This document shows, piece after piece, positions 10,353 to 21,458 of a stretch of DNA of 64,000 bases. Position 1 is the first letter of the stretch; every line of letters begins with the position of its first letter. Origin of the DNA: Arachis hypogaea (Eukaryota; Streptophyta; Magnoliopsida; Fabales; Fabaceae); contig NC_092053.1 in the NCBI RefSeq assembly GCF_003086295.3, positions 87,977,671 to 88,041,670 of the forward strand. Direction: 5' to 3'. The notes below the pieces were generated by a model. The model searched no databases. It was not told the DNA's origin and saw nothing but the letters and a program-made list of their open reading frames with translations. Both the position numbers and the translations under genes were made by a program.

Positions 10353-11250
10353 ATGGAGAGTGATCACATGGGTTACTATTCACACCCAAGAAGTGATTCA
10401 TATTATTGTGGATGGAGGAACTACTCGGATTTTATTTGGCAAAGTCAAGAGCAAAGAGATGTCAATTTTCCATATTCCATCTATCAAGAACCACCAACTC
10501 CATATTAACACCAAGAACCACCTCCTCTCTATCCATATCAAAAACCTTCATCTTTTGATCTTGCCTGCCAAGAACTGCAGAAAATAACAGATAAAATTTT
10601 TCAAAAATTTCCATCCTCACCCCTCTCCTTATTCATACCAAGAGCCATCCTTTTTTTACTCATATCAAGAGCCATCCTCTTTTTACTCATATCAAGAGCC
10701 ACCATCTCCTTCTTCATATCAAGAATCTTCATCTCCTTATTCATATCAAGAACTGTCAATTCTAGAGCTTGCCATGAAAGAATTAAGGAATACTACTCAA
10801 AATTGCATACATGATATGAGAATGAGTGTAAAAAATATAGAGAGATGTGGAGTTGATTACCAAGCATTGGACACAGGAAAAAGTAGACTTCCTACCAAGA
10901 GAAGCAATGCAAGATCCTACGGAAGAATGTGAGAAAGTTAATCAAGGGAGTACTCACTCTAGTGAATTAGAGAACTCCCCACCTTCACACATGGAAGACG
11001 AGGAAGATACACGAAAAAAGGAGGTTGTAAGGGAGGAAAACAATTATGGGAATTTACACTCCAATAAAGTATAGAATAGGATAGAGGGTGAGTTCTTTGA
11101 ACCATCAATTCAGGAAGTTCTTGATGACTCCTCCTATCACACAACACCCAAGTCCTGAACTCAGAGTGGTGAAGATAATCAAGGAAAGCACTGAAAAGGA
11201 GATTGTGACCAAGGAACACAAAATGATATCCATGAAAAAGAGAAGGTAAG
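10353..11250 (+). pseudogene. Pro/Ser/Tyr-rich ORF of H, interrupted by F1
   Basis: The ATG at 10353 starts MESDHMGYYSHPRSDSYYCGW and runs 51 codons to a TAA at 10506. Reading on, a frameshift near 10610 leads into a run of nine-residue repeats (10642-10749) and then LELAMKELRNTTQNCIHDM and an acidic segment (EECEKVNQGSTHSSELE, PPSHMEDEED). At 11250 the F1 element interrupts it, and the tail continues after 30493. It takes the place of gag but shows no capsid, protease or pol motif. Composition resembles the ORFs of P2 and P4, and the acidic tail with EPSIQEVLDDS resembles N1 (QPPIQKALDEDK). Function unknown; a structural or RNA-binding role would be a guess. Confidence 0.55.
10642..10749 (+). 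repeat. Four 27-bp tandem repeats in the H ORF
   Basis: Period 27 bp, in frame, encoding EPSFFYSYQ, EPSSFYSYQ, EPPSPSSYQ and ESSSPYSYQ. The units keep the reading frame although the ORF is otherwise broken. Confidence 0.75.
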
Positions 11251-11862
11251 TGATGAGCGGATAAATTATACACTTTTTGGCATTATTTTTAGGTAGTTTT
11301 TAGTATAATTTAGTTAGTTTTTACTATGTTTTTATTAGTTTTTAAATAAAAATCACATTTTTGGACTTTACTATGATTTTGTGTGTTTTTCTGTGATTTC
11401 AGGTATTTTCTGGCTGAAATTGAGGGACCTGAGCAAACATCTGATTCAGAGGCTGAAAAAGGACTACAAATGCTGTTGGATTCTAAACTCCCTGCACTCG
11501 AAATGGACTTTCTGGAGTTACAGAAACCCAATTGGCACGCTCTCAATTGTGTTGGAATGTAGACATCCAGGGCTTTCCAGCAAAATATAATAGTTCATAC
11601 TTTGCCCGAGTTTTGAAGACGCAAACTGGCATTCAAACACCAACTTCCTGCCCTATTCTGAAGTTAAACGCCAGAAACAGGTTACAAACCAGAGTTAAAC
11701 GCCACAAACAAGCTGCAACCTGGCGTTTAACTCCAAGAAAAGTATCTACATGTGAAAGCTTCAATGCTCAGCCCAAGCACACACCAAGTGGGCCTCGGAA
11801 GTAGATTTTTGGACTATCTGCACTTAGTTACTTATTTTCTGTAATCCTAGATACTAGTTTAG

Positions 11863-11870
11863 TATAAAAA
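11863..11870 (+). promoter_or_regulatory. Putative TATA box of F1 5' LTR
   Basis: TATAAAAA in an otherwise unremarkable context. The same word is at 29492-29499 in the 3' LTR. Confidence 0.45.
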
Positions 11871-12823
11871 CTACTTTTAGTGATTTATTTCACATCTTTT
11901 GATCATTTTTGAGACTATCTTTGTATCACTTTTGATCATTGATGACTTTTAGGGGCTGGCCATTCGGCCATGCCTGGACCTTGTTCTTATGTATTTTCAA
12001 CGATGGAGTTTCTACACCACATAGACTAAGGTATCGAGCTCTGCTGTTCCTCATGAATTAATGCAAAGTACTATTATTTTTCTATTCAATTCAAGCTTAT
12101 TCTTATTCCAAGATATTCACTCGCACTTCAACCTGATGAATGTGATGATCCATGACACTCATCATCATTCTCACCTATGAGCGCGTGCCTGACAACCACT
12201 TCTATTCTATCTGCAATAGCTTGAGTGTATATCTCTTAGCCTCCATTCCAAAAGATCGGAGTCTTCGTGGTATAAGCTAGAATCAATTGGCAGCATTTTT
12301 GAGATCCGAAAAGTCTAAACCTTGTCTGTGGTATTCCGAGTAGGATCTGGGATGGGATGACTGTGACGAGCTTTAAACTCGCGAGTGTTGGGCATAGTGA
12401 CAGACGCAAAAGGATCAATGGATCCTATTCCAACATGAGTTAGAACCAACAGATGATTAGCCGTGCGGTGTCAGCGCACTTAGACCATTTTCACTAAGAG
12501 GACGGACGGTAGCCATTGACAACGGTGATCCCCCAACATACAGCTTGCCATGGAAAGGAGTATGAATGATTGACTGAAGGCAGTAGGAAAGCAGAGATCC
12601 AGAAGGATCAAAGCATCTCCATATGCTTATCTGAAATTCTCACCAATGAATTACATAAGTATTTCTATCTTATTTTATATTTTATTTATATTTTAATTAT
12701 CAAAACCTCATAACCAATTGAATCTGCTTGACTGAGATTTACAAGGATGACCATAGCTTGCTTCAACCCGACAATCTCTGTGGGATCGACCCTTACTCAC
12801 GTAAGGTTTATTACTTGGACGAC

Positions 12824-14517
12824 TGGTGCTCGAAATTCTGATCCTAAACAACGGCGCCAAAAACTTGGTGCTCTCAAACGTGAATTACACTTTGTCACAA
12901 CTTCACACAACTCACCAGCAAGTGCACTGGGTCGTCCAAGTAATAAACCTTACGTGAGTAATGGTCGATCCCACGGAGATTGTCGGCTTGAAGCAAGCTA
13001 TGGTTACCTTGTAAATCTTAGTCAGGCGGATTCAAATTGTTTTAGAGATTTGATAATTAAAAGATAAATAAAACGTAAAATAAAGATAGAGATACTTATA
13101 TAATTCATTGGTGAGAATTTCAGATAAGCGTATAGAGATAATTTTGTTCCTCCTGAACCTCTGCTTTCCTGCTGTCTTCATCCAATCCTTAATACTCCTT
13201 TCCATGGCAAGCTGTATGCAGGGCATCACCGTTGTCAATTGCTACATCCCATCCTCTATGTGAAAATGGTCCAATGCGCTGTCACTGCATGGCTAATTAT
13301 CTGTCGGTTCTCGATCATACTGGAATAGGATTTACTATCCTTTTGCATCTGTCACTACGCCCAGCACTCGCGAGTTTGAAGCTCGTCACAGCCATCCCTT
13401 CCCATATCCTACTCGGAATACCACAGACAAGGTTTAGACTTTCTGAATCTCAAGAATGGCCGTCAATAATTCTAGCCTATACCATGAAGACTCTGATCTC
13501 ATGGAATGGAGGGCTCGGTTGTCAGGCGAGGCAACCATGTGTCATGAACCAGAAGGCTAAGAGATATGCACTTAAGCGATTGCAAGTAGAACGGAGGTGG
13601 TTGTCATGCACGCGTTCATGGGTGAGAATGGTGATGTGTGTCACGGATCATCACCTTCCTCAGGTTGAAGAACAAGTGTATATCTTAGATAAGAAATAGG
13701 CTTGAGTTGAATAGAAAAACAATAGTACTTTGCATTAATTCATGAGGAACAGCAGAGCTCCACACCTTAATCTATGGTGTGTAGAAACTCTACCGTTGAA
13801 AATACATAAGTACAAGGTCCAGGCATGGCCGAATGGCCAGCCTCCCTAAATGGCATATGAATTCGAAAATAGGGAAAAAGGAACCCCCGAATACAATAGT
13901 AAAAAGTTCTATTTATGCTAAACTAGTTACTAGGGTTACAGGAATGAGTAAATGATGAAGAAATCCACTTCCGGGACCCACTTGGTGTGTGCTTGGGCTG
14001 AGCATTGAGGCTTTCACGTGGAAAGGTCTTTCTTGGAGTTGAACGCCAGTTTATAACCTGTTTCTGGCGTTTAATTCCACTTTGCAACCTGTTTCTGGCG
14101 TTTAACTCCAGAATGCAACAAGGAACTGGCGTTGAATGCCAGTTTGCGTCGTCTAAACTCGGGCAAAGTATGGACTATTACATATTGCTGAAAAGCCCTA
14201 GATGTCTACTTTCCAACACAATTGAGAGAGCACCATTTGGACTCCTATAGCTCCAGAAAATTCACTTTGAGTGCAGGGAGGTCAGAATCCAACAGCATCT
14301 GCAGTCTTTCTTAAACCTCTGAATCTGATTTTTGCTCAAGTCCCTCAATTTCAGCCAGAAAATACCTGAAATCACAAAAAAACACACAAACTCATAGTAA
14401 AGTCTAGAAATATGATTTTTATTTAAAAACTAATAAAAATATATAAAAAACTAACTAAATCATACTGAAAACTATGTAAAAACAATGCCAAAAAGCGTAT
14501 AAATTATCCGCTCATCA
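12824..14517 (-). mobile_element. Solo LTR S1 inside the F1 5' LTR
   Basis: A complete F1-family LTR in antisense: its terminal ...GCACCA is at 12824 and its start TGATGAGCGG ends at 14517. The five bases ACGAC stand on both sides (12819-12823 and 14518-14522). The host LTR sequence is continuous once it is removed (...TTACTTGG ACGAC CCAGTG...). Because only one LTR with no internal sequence remains, it arose by insertion of a full element followed by LTR-LTR recombination. The pair of antiparallel LTRs creates a 1.6-kb inverted repeat. Confidence 0.9.
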
Positions 14518-14633
14518 ACGACCCAGTGTACTTGCTGGTTAGTTGTGTGGAGTTTTGAAAAGGAGTTGAGATTACGATCCTGCAAACCAAGTTTTTGGCG
14601 CCGTTGAGATCACAGTTTCTTGCACCAAGTTTT

Positions 14634-14650
14634 TGGCGCCGTTGCCGGGG
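14634..14650 (+). promoter_or_regulatory. Primer-binding site of F1 (tRNA-Asp)
   Basis: TGGCGCCGTTGCCGGGG, identical to the sites of H, P3 and P4. A second partial copy, TGGCGCCGTTG at 14596-14606, lies 38 bases upstream inside the LTR. Confidence 0.85.
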
Positions 14651-16480
14651 ATTGTTCGAGTTTGGACAACTGACGGTTCATCTTGTTGCTCAGATTAGGT
14701 AATTTTATTTTAATTTTAAGCTTTTTGTTTTTATTATTTTTATTTTTGAAAAATTTTCAAAAAAACATAAATTATTCTATGACTTCAGAATTTTTAAGAA
14801 TGAATTCTAGTGATTCATGATGATCTGTTGAAGTCTGGCTGGCTGTGAAGCCATGTCTAATCTTTTGGACCGAGGTTTCAACTTATCATCACAAGAACTT
14901 GTTGATTTCTATCAATCTTGCTGTTGAACGTAATGATCTGCTAAAGCTTGGCTGGCCATTGGCCATGTCTAGTGTTTTGGACCGGAGCTTTCACTGAAAG
15001 CTTGGCTGGCTAGTAAGCCATGTCTAATTAAGTGACCGGAGTTTTAGGCTAACATTGCATGATTCTTGGAATTCTCATTAGAAATTTTGAAATCCTTATT
15101 TTTCTTTTTCCAATTAATTTTTGAAAAATACCAAAAAAAATTTTAAAATCATAAAAAAACCAAAAATAATTTGATGTTTCTTGTTTGAGTCTAGTGTCAA
15201 ATTTTAAGTTTGGTGTCAATTGCATCTTTTTAATTTTCCTCTAATTTTTGAAAACTCATGCATTTGTTCTTCATAATCATCAAGTTGTTCTTGATGATTT
15301 TCCCTGTTTGATCTTTAATTCTTCTAGTTTTGTGTCTTTCCTTGTTTTTCATATGCATTTTTAATTTATTAGTGTCTAAAGTTTAAAAATTGTTAAGTTT
15401 CGTGTCTTGCATGTTTTTCTTTTCTTAAAAATTTTCAAAAATAAGTTCTTGATGTTCATCATGATCTTCAAAGTTTTGTTGGTGTTCATCTTAACATTCA
15501 AAGTGTTCTTGCATGCATTATTAGTTTTGATCTTGAATTTTCATGTTTTGCATCATTTTAGTGTTTTTCTCTCTCTTTAATAAACATCCAAAAATAAAAA
15601 ATATATCTTTCCTTGTTTTACTCATAAATTTCAATTTCAAAATTCTATTTTTTCAAATCTTTTTCAAAAATCAATTTTTTTTCATTTTTTTCTTTCATAT
15701 TTTCGAAATTTTCAAAATTTATTTTCAAAATATTTTTCTTATTTTTATTTCATATTTTCAAAAATCTCACTAACATTTAATGTTTTAATTAAAAAATTTT
15801 CAAGTTGTTACTTGCCTATTAAGAAAGGTTCAATCTTTAAACTCTAGAATCATATCCTTTAGTTTCTTGTTAGTCAAGTAATCAACTTTAATTTCAAAAA
15901 AATCAAATCTTTTTTATTTCCTTTTCAAATATTTTTCAAAATAAATTTCAAATCATATCTTTCAAAATCAATTTCAAAATCTTTTCTAACTTCTTATCTT
16001 TTCAAAATTGATTTTCAAATCTTTTTCAATTAACTACCTGACTTTTTGTTTGATTTTAAAAAGTTTTCTATTTCAATCATATCTTTTTCAAAACCACCTA
16101 ACTACTTTTCTCTCTCTAATTTTTGAAAACTCCTCCCCACTTTTTCAAAATTCATTTTAATTAACTAATTGTTTTAAATTTTAATTTAATTTTATTTCTC
16201 TTTTTAATTTTCGAATACTAACCAATAATTAAAATAAAAACAAAAATATTTTCCTTTTATTTTAATTTAAATTTCGAATTTTCCCCCTCTCATCTCTTTC
16301 TATTTGTTTATTTATCTACTAACACTTCTCTTCCACTCAAAGTTCGAACCCCCTCTTCTTCTCTGTGTTCGAATTTTTCTCTTCTCCTTCTTCTATTCTA
16401 CTCTTCTTCTACTCACATAAAGGAATCTCTATACTGTGATATAGAGGATTCTTCTTCTTTTCTGTTCTCTTCTTTTTCAT
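14651..16480 (+). other. 5' leader of F1 with triple hairpin repeat
   Basis: No ORF. About 1.8 kb of AT-rich leader with long T and A runs. At 14832-15060 three degenerate copies of a GGCTGGC...GCCATGTCTA...GGACCG unit occur, each able to form TGGCT...AGCCA or TGGCT...GGCCA. TTAAGTTTGGTGTC is at 15204-15217. The last 200 bases are CT-rich up to the gag start. Confidence 0.65.
14832..15060 (+). repeat. Three hairpin units in F1 leader
   Basis: Stems TGGCT/AGCCA at 14836-14853, TGGCT/GGCCA (one G-U pair) at 14949-14965 and TGGCT/AGCCA at 15003-15020, each followed by ATGTCTA and a GGACCG or GACCGG word. The unit resembles the LTR segment GGCTGGCCATTCGGCCATGC at 11955. Confidence 0.65.
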
Positions 16481-18050
16481 ATGAGCAGGAACAGGGATAA
16501 AGACATTCTTATTGAAGCTGATCCTGAACCTGAAAGGACCCTTAAGAGAAAACTAAGAGAAGCTAAAGCACAACCCTCTGGAGAGAACCTGACATAAATT
16601 TTTGAAAAAGAAGGAGACATGGCCGAACCCAATAATAATGGTGGAGATGCAAGGAAGATGCTTGGTGAATTTATTGCACCCTCTTCTAACTTCTACGGAA
16701 GAAGCATCTCAATTCTTGCCATTGGAGCAAACAACTTTGAGCTTAAGCCTCAATTAGTTTCTCTAATGCAACAGAATTGCAAGTTTTATGGGCTTCCATT
16801 GGAAGATCCTCATCAGTTCTTAGCTGAATTCTTGCAAATCTGTGACACTGTCAAGACCAATGGAGTTGATCCCGAGGTCTACAGGCTTAATGTTTTCCCT
16901 TTTTCTGTAAGAGACTGAGCTAGAACATGGTTGGATTCACAACCTAAGGAAAGCCTGAACTCTTGGAAAAAGCTGGTCAGTGCTTTCCTGGCCAAATTCT
17001 TTCCACCTCAAAAGATGAGCAAGCTTAGAGTGGAAATCCAAACCTTCAGACAGAAGGAAGGTGAGTCCCTCTATGAAGCTTAGGAAAGATATAAGCAATT
17101 GATAAAAAGGTGTCCTACTTACATGCTTCCAGAATGGAGCATCATATGTATATTCTATGATGGTCTGTCTGAGTTGTTAAAAATGTCATTAGACCATTCT
17201 ACAGGAGGATCTCTTCATCTAAAAACCCCTGCAGAAGCTTAGGAACTCATTGAAAATGGTTGCAAATAACCAGTTCATGTACACCTCTGAGAGAAATCCT
17301 GTGAATAATGGGACAACTCAGAAGAAAGGAGTTCTTGAAATTGATACTCTGAAAGCCATATTGGCTCAGAACAAAATATTGACTCAACAAGTCAATATGA
17401 TTTCTCAAAGTCTGAATGGATTGCAAGCTGCATCCAATAGTACCAAAAGAAGCATCTTCTGAAGAAGAAGCTTATGATCCTGAGAACCCTGCAATGGCAG
17501 AGGTGAATTACATGGGAGAACCCTATGGAAACACCTATAATCCTTCATGGAGAAATCATCTAAATTTCTCATGGAAGGACCAATAGAAGCCTAATCAAGG
17601 CTTCAATAATAATAATGGTGGAAGAAACAGGTTTAGCAATAGCAAGCCTTTTCCATCATCTTCTCAGCAACAGACAAAGAATTCTGAATAGAGCCATTCT
17701 GGCCTGGTAACCATAGTCTCTGATCTATCCAAGACCACACTAAATTTCATGAATGAAACAAGGTCCTCCATTAGGAATGTGGAGGCACAGGTAGGTCAGC
17801 TGAATAAGAAGATTACTGAAATTTCTCCCAGTACTCTCCCAAGCAATACAGAAGAAAATCCTAAGAGAGAGTGCAAGGCCATAACCATGACCAACATGGC
17901 CGAACCTGGAGAGAGTGAGGAGGACGTGAGTCCCAGTGAGAAAAGCCTCATAGGACATCCTCTGGACAGAAAGGAGTTTCCCTTTTGAGGAACCAAAGGA
18001 ATCTGAGGCTCATACAAAGACCATAGAGATTCCATTGAACCTCCTTCTGC
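16481..18050 (+). pseudogene. gag pseudogene of F1
   Basis: I place the start at the ATG 16481 (MSRNRDKDILIEADPEPER...) because an equivalent basic start is found in A1 at 60516. The same frame runs on through the ATG at 16619. A TAA interrupts at 16595 and a TGA at 16916-16918, with more stops near 17081 and 17239 and a frameshift after that. Recognisable parts: ANNFELKPQLVSLMQQNCKF (capsid N-terminal), RTWLDSQP, LAKFFPPQKMSKLRVEIQTFRQKEGESLYEA split around 17000-17080, SGGSLHLKTP-like segment, and a C-terminal coiled part (VEAQVGQLNKKITEIS, 17780 on). No zinc knuckle seen. Gag would form the particle shell around the element RNA. Confidence 0.8.
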
Positions 18051-18218
18051 CATTCATGAGCTCTGATGAATATTCTTCCTCTGAAGAAGATGAAGACATC
18101 ATTTGAAGAGGAAGTTGCTAAGTATCTAGGAGCAATCATGAAGCTGAATGCCAAGTTATTTGGTAATGAGACATGGGAGGATGAAACCCACTTGCTCACC
18201 AATTAACTGAATAACTTA

Positions 18219-18794
18219 ATGAGGCAGACATTACCTCAGAAGAAATCGGATCCCAGAAAATTCTTCATACCTTGTACCATAGGCACCATGACCTTTGAGA
18301 AGGCTCTGTGTGACCTGGGGTCAGGGATAAACCTCATGCCACTCTCTATAATGGAGAAACTGGGAATCTTTGAGGTACAAGCTGCAAGAATCTCACTAGA
18401 GATGGCAGATAAATCAATGAAACATGCTTATGGACTAGTAGAGGACATGCTAGTAAAGGTTAAAGGACTTTACATCCCTGCTGATTTCATAATCCTAGAC
18501 ACTGGGAAGGATGAAGATGAATCCATCATCCTTGGCAGACCCTTCCTAGCGACAATAAAAGATGTGATTAATGTTGCCAGAGGAGAGTTGGTCCTTCAGT
18601 TGAATGAGGACTACCTTATATTCAAGAATCAAGGTTCTCCTTCTGTAACCATGGAGAGGAAGCATGAAAAGCTTCTCTCAATACAGAGTCAAATAAAACC
18701 CCCACATTCAAACTCTAAGTTTGGTGTTGGGAGGCCACAACCAAACTCTAAGTTTGGTGTTGAGAGGCCCCAACCTTGCTCTGATTATCTGTGA
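18219..18794 (+). pseudogene. Retropepsin-like protease of F1
   Basis: An open 191-residue piece with KALCDLGSGINLMPLSIMEKLG (active-site region split here as DLGSGIN), YGLVEDMLVKVKGLYIPADF, LDTGKDEDESIILGRPFLAT and DVINVARGELVLQL. This is the classic order of plant Ty3/gypsy retropepsins. The active-site triad reads D-L-G where canonical enzymes have D-[TS]-G; DLG is usual in Athila-type elements. After ILGRPFLAT the frame ends in two copies of NSKFGV-containing repeats and a stop, with no RT following. It is open by itself but its gag partner is broken. Confidence 0.8.
18709..18774 (+). repeat. 33-bp tandem duplication with hairpins at protease end
   Basis: Two 33-base units, each with CAAACTCTAAGTTTGGTG. 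In frame they encode NSKFGVGRPQP and NSKFGVERPQP. Each unit can fold as CAAACT-CTA-AGTTTG, extended to CCAAACT...AGTTTGG in the second (18741-18757). Confidence 0.75.
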
Positions 18795-18842
18795 GGCTCC
18801 ATGAGAGCTCACTGTCAAGTTATTGACATTAAAGAAGCGCTT

Positions 18843-18860
18843 ATTGGGAGGCAACCCAAT
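18843..18860 (+). promoter_or_regulatory. Module A hairpin of F1
   Basis: ATTGGG, loop AGGCAA, CCCAAT: a perfect six-pair stem in which the outer pair is A-T where A1 has G-C. It is preceded by AAAGAAGCGCTT. It lies 49 bases after the protease stop. Confidence 0.7.
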
Positions 18861-19272
18861 GTTATTTTGTTATATCTATTTATTTTCCATTGTTATTTTA
18901 TGTTTTCTTTAGGTTGATGATCATGTGAAGTCACAAAAACAACTAAAAAATCAAAAACAGAATGAAAAACAGCATTAAAAGCAGCTCACCCTGGAGGAAG
19001 AGCTTACTGGCGTTTAAACGCCAATAAGAAGTATCAGACTGGAGTTTAACTCCATAAACATTCTACAGCTTGGTGTTTAACACCAGAAACAAGCAGCAGT
19101 CTGGCGTTAAATGCCATGATTGCACTCTAAGGGCGTTTACACGCCTAAATGGAGCAGGGATGATAAGTCCTTAACCCCTCAGGATCTGGGAAACCCACAG
19201 GATCCCCACCTACCCCACCTCTCTCTCTCTCTTCTTCACACCTTTTCATAACACTCTTCCCCAAATACCCTT
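18861..19272 (+). other. 3' internal region of F1 before the P2 insertion
   Basis: No gene. Contains the GGCGTTTAAACGCC-type cluster at 18995-19150 (for example GGCGTTTAAACGCC at 19010-19023) and then a CT-rich run (19210-19260). It continues after the P2 insertion at 27083. Confidence 0.6.
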
Positions 19273-20732
19273 TGATGAGAGAACTTTTGCGTGGTCTAGA
19301 AATTTGCGGATAAATCCTCGTCGCAAGTATAGTTTCTAAACCCTCAAAAGTCCTTTCATACAAACGTTTTGGTTGTCACAAGTAACAAACCCCTTTGAAA
19401 TTGATAACCGAGTATTCAAACCTCGGGTCGTCTTCTCAAGGAATTGCAGGGAGGTATGTTCTTATTATTGGTTATGAGTTTGTAAATTGGGATTTTGGAA
19501 GTAAGGTGGGAATATGTTATATGACAAATAATTTAAATGGCAATTAAAAATAAATAAATACTGTAAAGCAACTTTTGGCAAGGTATGAGAAATTGGAAGT
19601 CCAGTCTAGTTATCCTTATCAATAACAATGAAAGTCGAATCTTAATTCCACTTAGTTAACCTTTACTAAAGTAAAGGAAAGTAAATGGACTAATTAGTTT
19701 GATCTTCGAATCCTATTTATTTCCTAAGAAAAGATTGGGATTATTGAAGTTCAACTCAGTTGGCAAGATAACAATTAACAATTATGCTGTTGAATTGGAT
19801 AACTCCTGAGTTACTGATTTCTTAACCAAAACCAAAAGGGAAAAAGTAAATCTACTAGAATAAGAATGCCTTCAGATGGGAAGCAATAATCATGTAAATA
19901 AAAGAAAGCAATCATAAGTCTGAAATACCTCAAAATATATTAAATAGAAAATCAATCTAAACATAGAGAGTCATAAATAAAATTGAGAAAAGAAATAAAA
20001 GAACATTGAACCTGGGATTGAGAGTCACTCCTAAAACTAAGAGAAGTCCTAAATCCTAATCCTAAGAGAGAGGAGAGAACCCCTCTCTCTAAAAACTACA
20101 TCTACTCTTAAAATTGTGAATTATGAAAGCCTCATGATGAATGGATGTATTTCCCCACTTTATAGTCTCTAATCTGTGTTTTCTGGGCTGAGAACTGGGT
20201 CGAAAACAGCCCAAAAATCGCTGGAGAAGAATTCAATCACACTGATTTTCGTCACTGCGACGCGGCCGCATGGAGCACGCGGTCGCGTCATCTAGCTTCA
20301 GGGAAACTATAGCATATTATCTATCAAATCCAAGCCCCGGAAGTTAGCTTTCCAACGCAACTGGAACCGCATCGTTTGGACCTCTGTAGCTAAAGTTATA
20401 GCCGTTTGAGTGCGAAGAGGTCAGGCTAGACAGCTTAGCAGTTTCTCCAACTTCTTGTATTCCTTCCACTTTTGCATGCTTCCTTTCCATCCTCTGAGCC
20501 ATTCCTACCCTGTAATCTCTGAAATCACTTAACACACATATCAAGGCATCTAATGGTAATAAGAGAGGATTAATAATAAGTAAATAGAGGATCAAAGAAG
20601 CATGTTTTCAATCAAAGCACATAATTAGGAAGGCAAATGTAAAACCATGCAAATAGTATGAATAAGTGGGTAAAGAGTTGATAAAATCCACTCAATTAAG
20701 CATAAGATAAACCATAAAATAGTGGTTTATCA
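19273..20732 (-). repeat. 3' LTR of P2
   Basis: 1460 bp, sense start TGATAAACCACTATTTT, end ...CTCTCATCA. Carries the words GACGCGGCCGCATG and CACGCGGTCGCGTC at 20257-20290, TATAAAG on the minus strand at 20158-20164, and the LTR-end hairpin CCGAG/CTCGG (19408-19426). Confidence 0.85.
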
Positions 20733-20770
20733 ACCTCCCCACACTTAAACATTAGCATGTCCTCATGCTA
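20733..20770 (-). promoter_or_regulatory. Module B hairpin plus PPT of P2
   Basis: On the minus strand TAGCATG, loop AGGA, CATGCTA (20770-20753, seven pairs), then TTTAAGTGTGGGGAGG and the LTR. Confidence 0.8.
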
Positions 20771-21423
20771 AGCTCAAGAGAAGCTATAAGAGAGTGAAGA
20801 GGAATGAAATGCAACCTATCTATATGAATGCAACTACATGCAAAATGTTTCTACCTACTTGGTTAAAAGTAAACAAATCTTTTAAGAACAAATATGAACT
20901 GGATTTCACTAATTCAAATCATAAAAATGAAGTACAAATAGACTTGCAAGAAGAAAATAGCTCATGAAAGCAGGGAACAAGGAATTGAGCATCGAACCCT
21001 CACTGGTAGTGTATACACTCTAATCACTCAAGTGTTTAAGGTTCGATTATCTCAATTCTCCACTATTCTTGCTTTCTAAGGCTTGCTCTTCATCTAACAA
21101 TCAACATAAATTTAATGCACAAATACACAAATCAAGAGGTCTTTTAAGGGTTGTAATGGGGTTAGGGTCAAGGTAGATTGTATTTGGCCAAGTGGACTAA
21201 AATTTGAATCCTTAATTAACTTAAACTTTCCACCTAACTTTAGACAATCCATGTAATCATAATACCACATCTAACTATCCATTAACCATGTTTTCCACAT
21301 ATTCATGTATTCTAATTTCAAGTACAGTACATATGCATTGCTTTCACCATTTACTTTGGGGCATTTTGTCCCCTTTTTCTTATTTGCTCTTTTTCTTTTC
21401 TTTTCTTTTTCTCACTTCTTTCT

Positions 21424-21458
<35 letters not shown>

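Larger units (their letters stand above)
11251..14627 (+). repeat. 5' LTR of F1, split by solo LTR S1
   Basis: LTR parts are 11251-12823 and 14523-14627 (about 1.68 kb without S1 and one duplication copy). It starts TGATGAGCGGATAA and ends ...TGCACCA. TATAAAAA lies at 11863-11870. Near its end it contains AAGTTTTTGGCGCCGTTG (14589-14606), a copy of the primer-site context inside the LTR. It holds clusters of GGCGTTTAA or TTAAACGCC words at 11620-11740 and the hairpin TGGCC-ATTC-GGCCA at 11957-11970. Confidence 0.85.

Noticed and set aside
11620..11740. CRISPR-like array of GGCGTTTAAC words
   Set aside because: Spacing is irregular, words degenerate, and the setting is a plant LTR.
11251..14517. 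Large hairpin transposon (inverted terminal repeats)
   Set aside because: The ACGAC duplication shows a solo LTR inserted in antisense into an LTR; no foldback element is needed.
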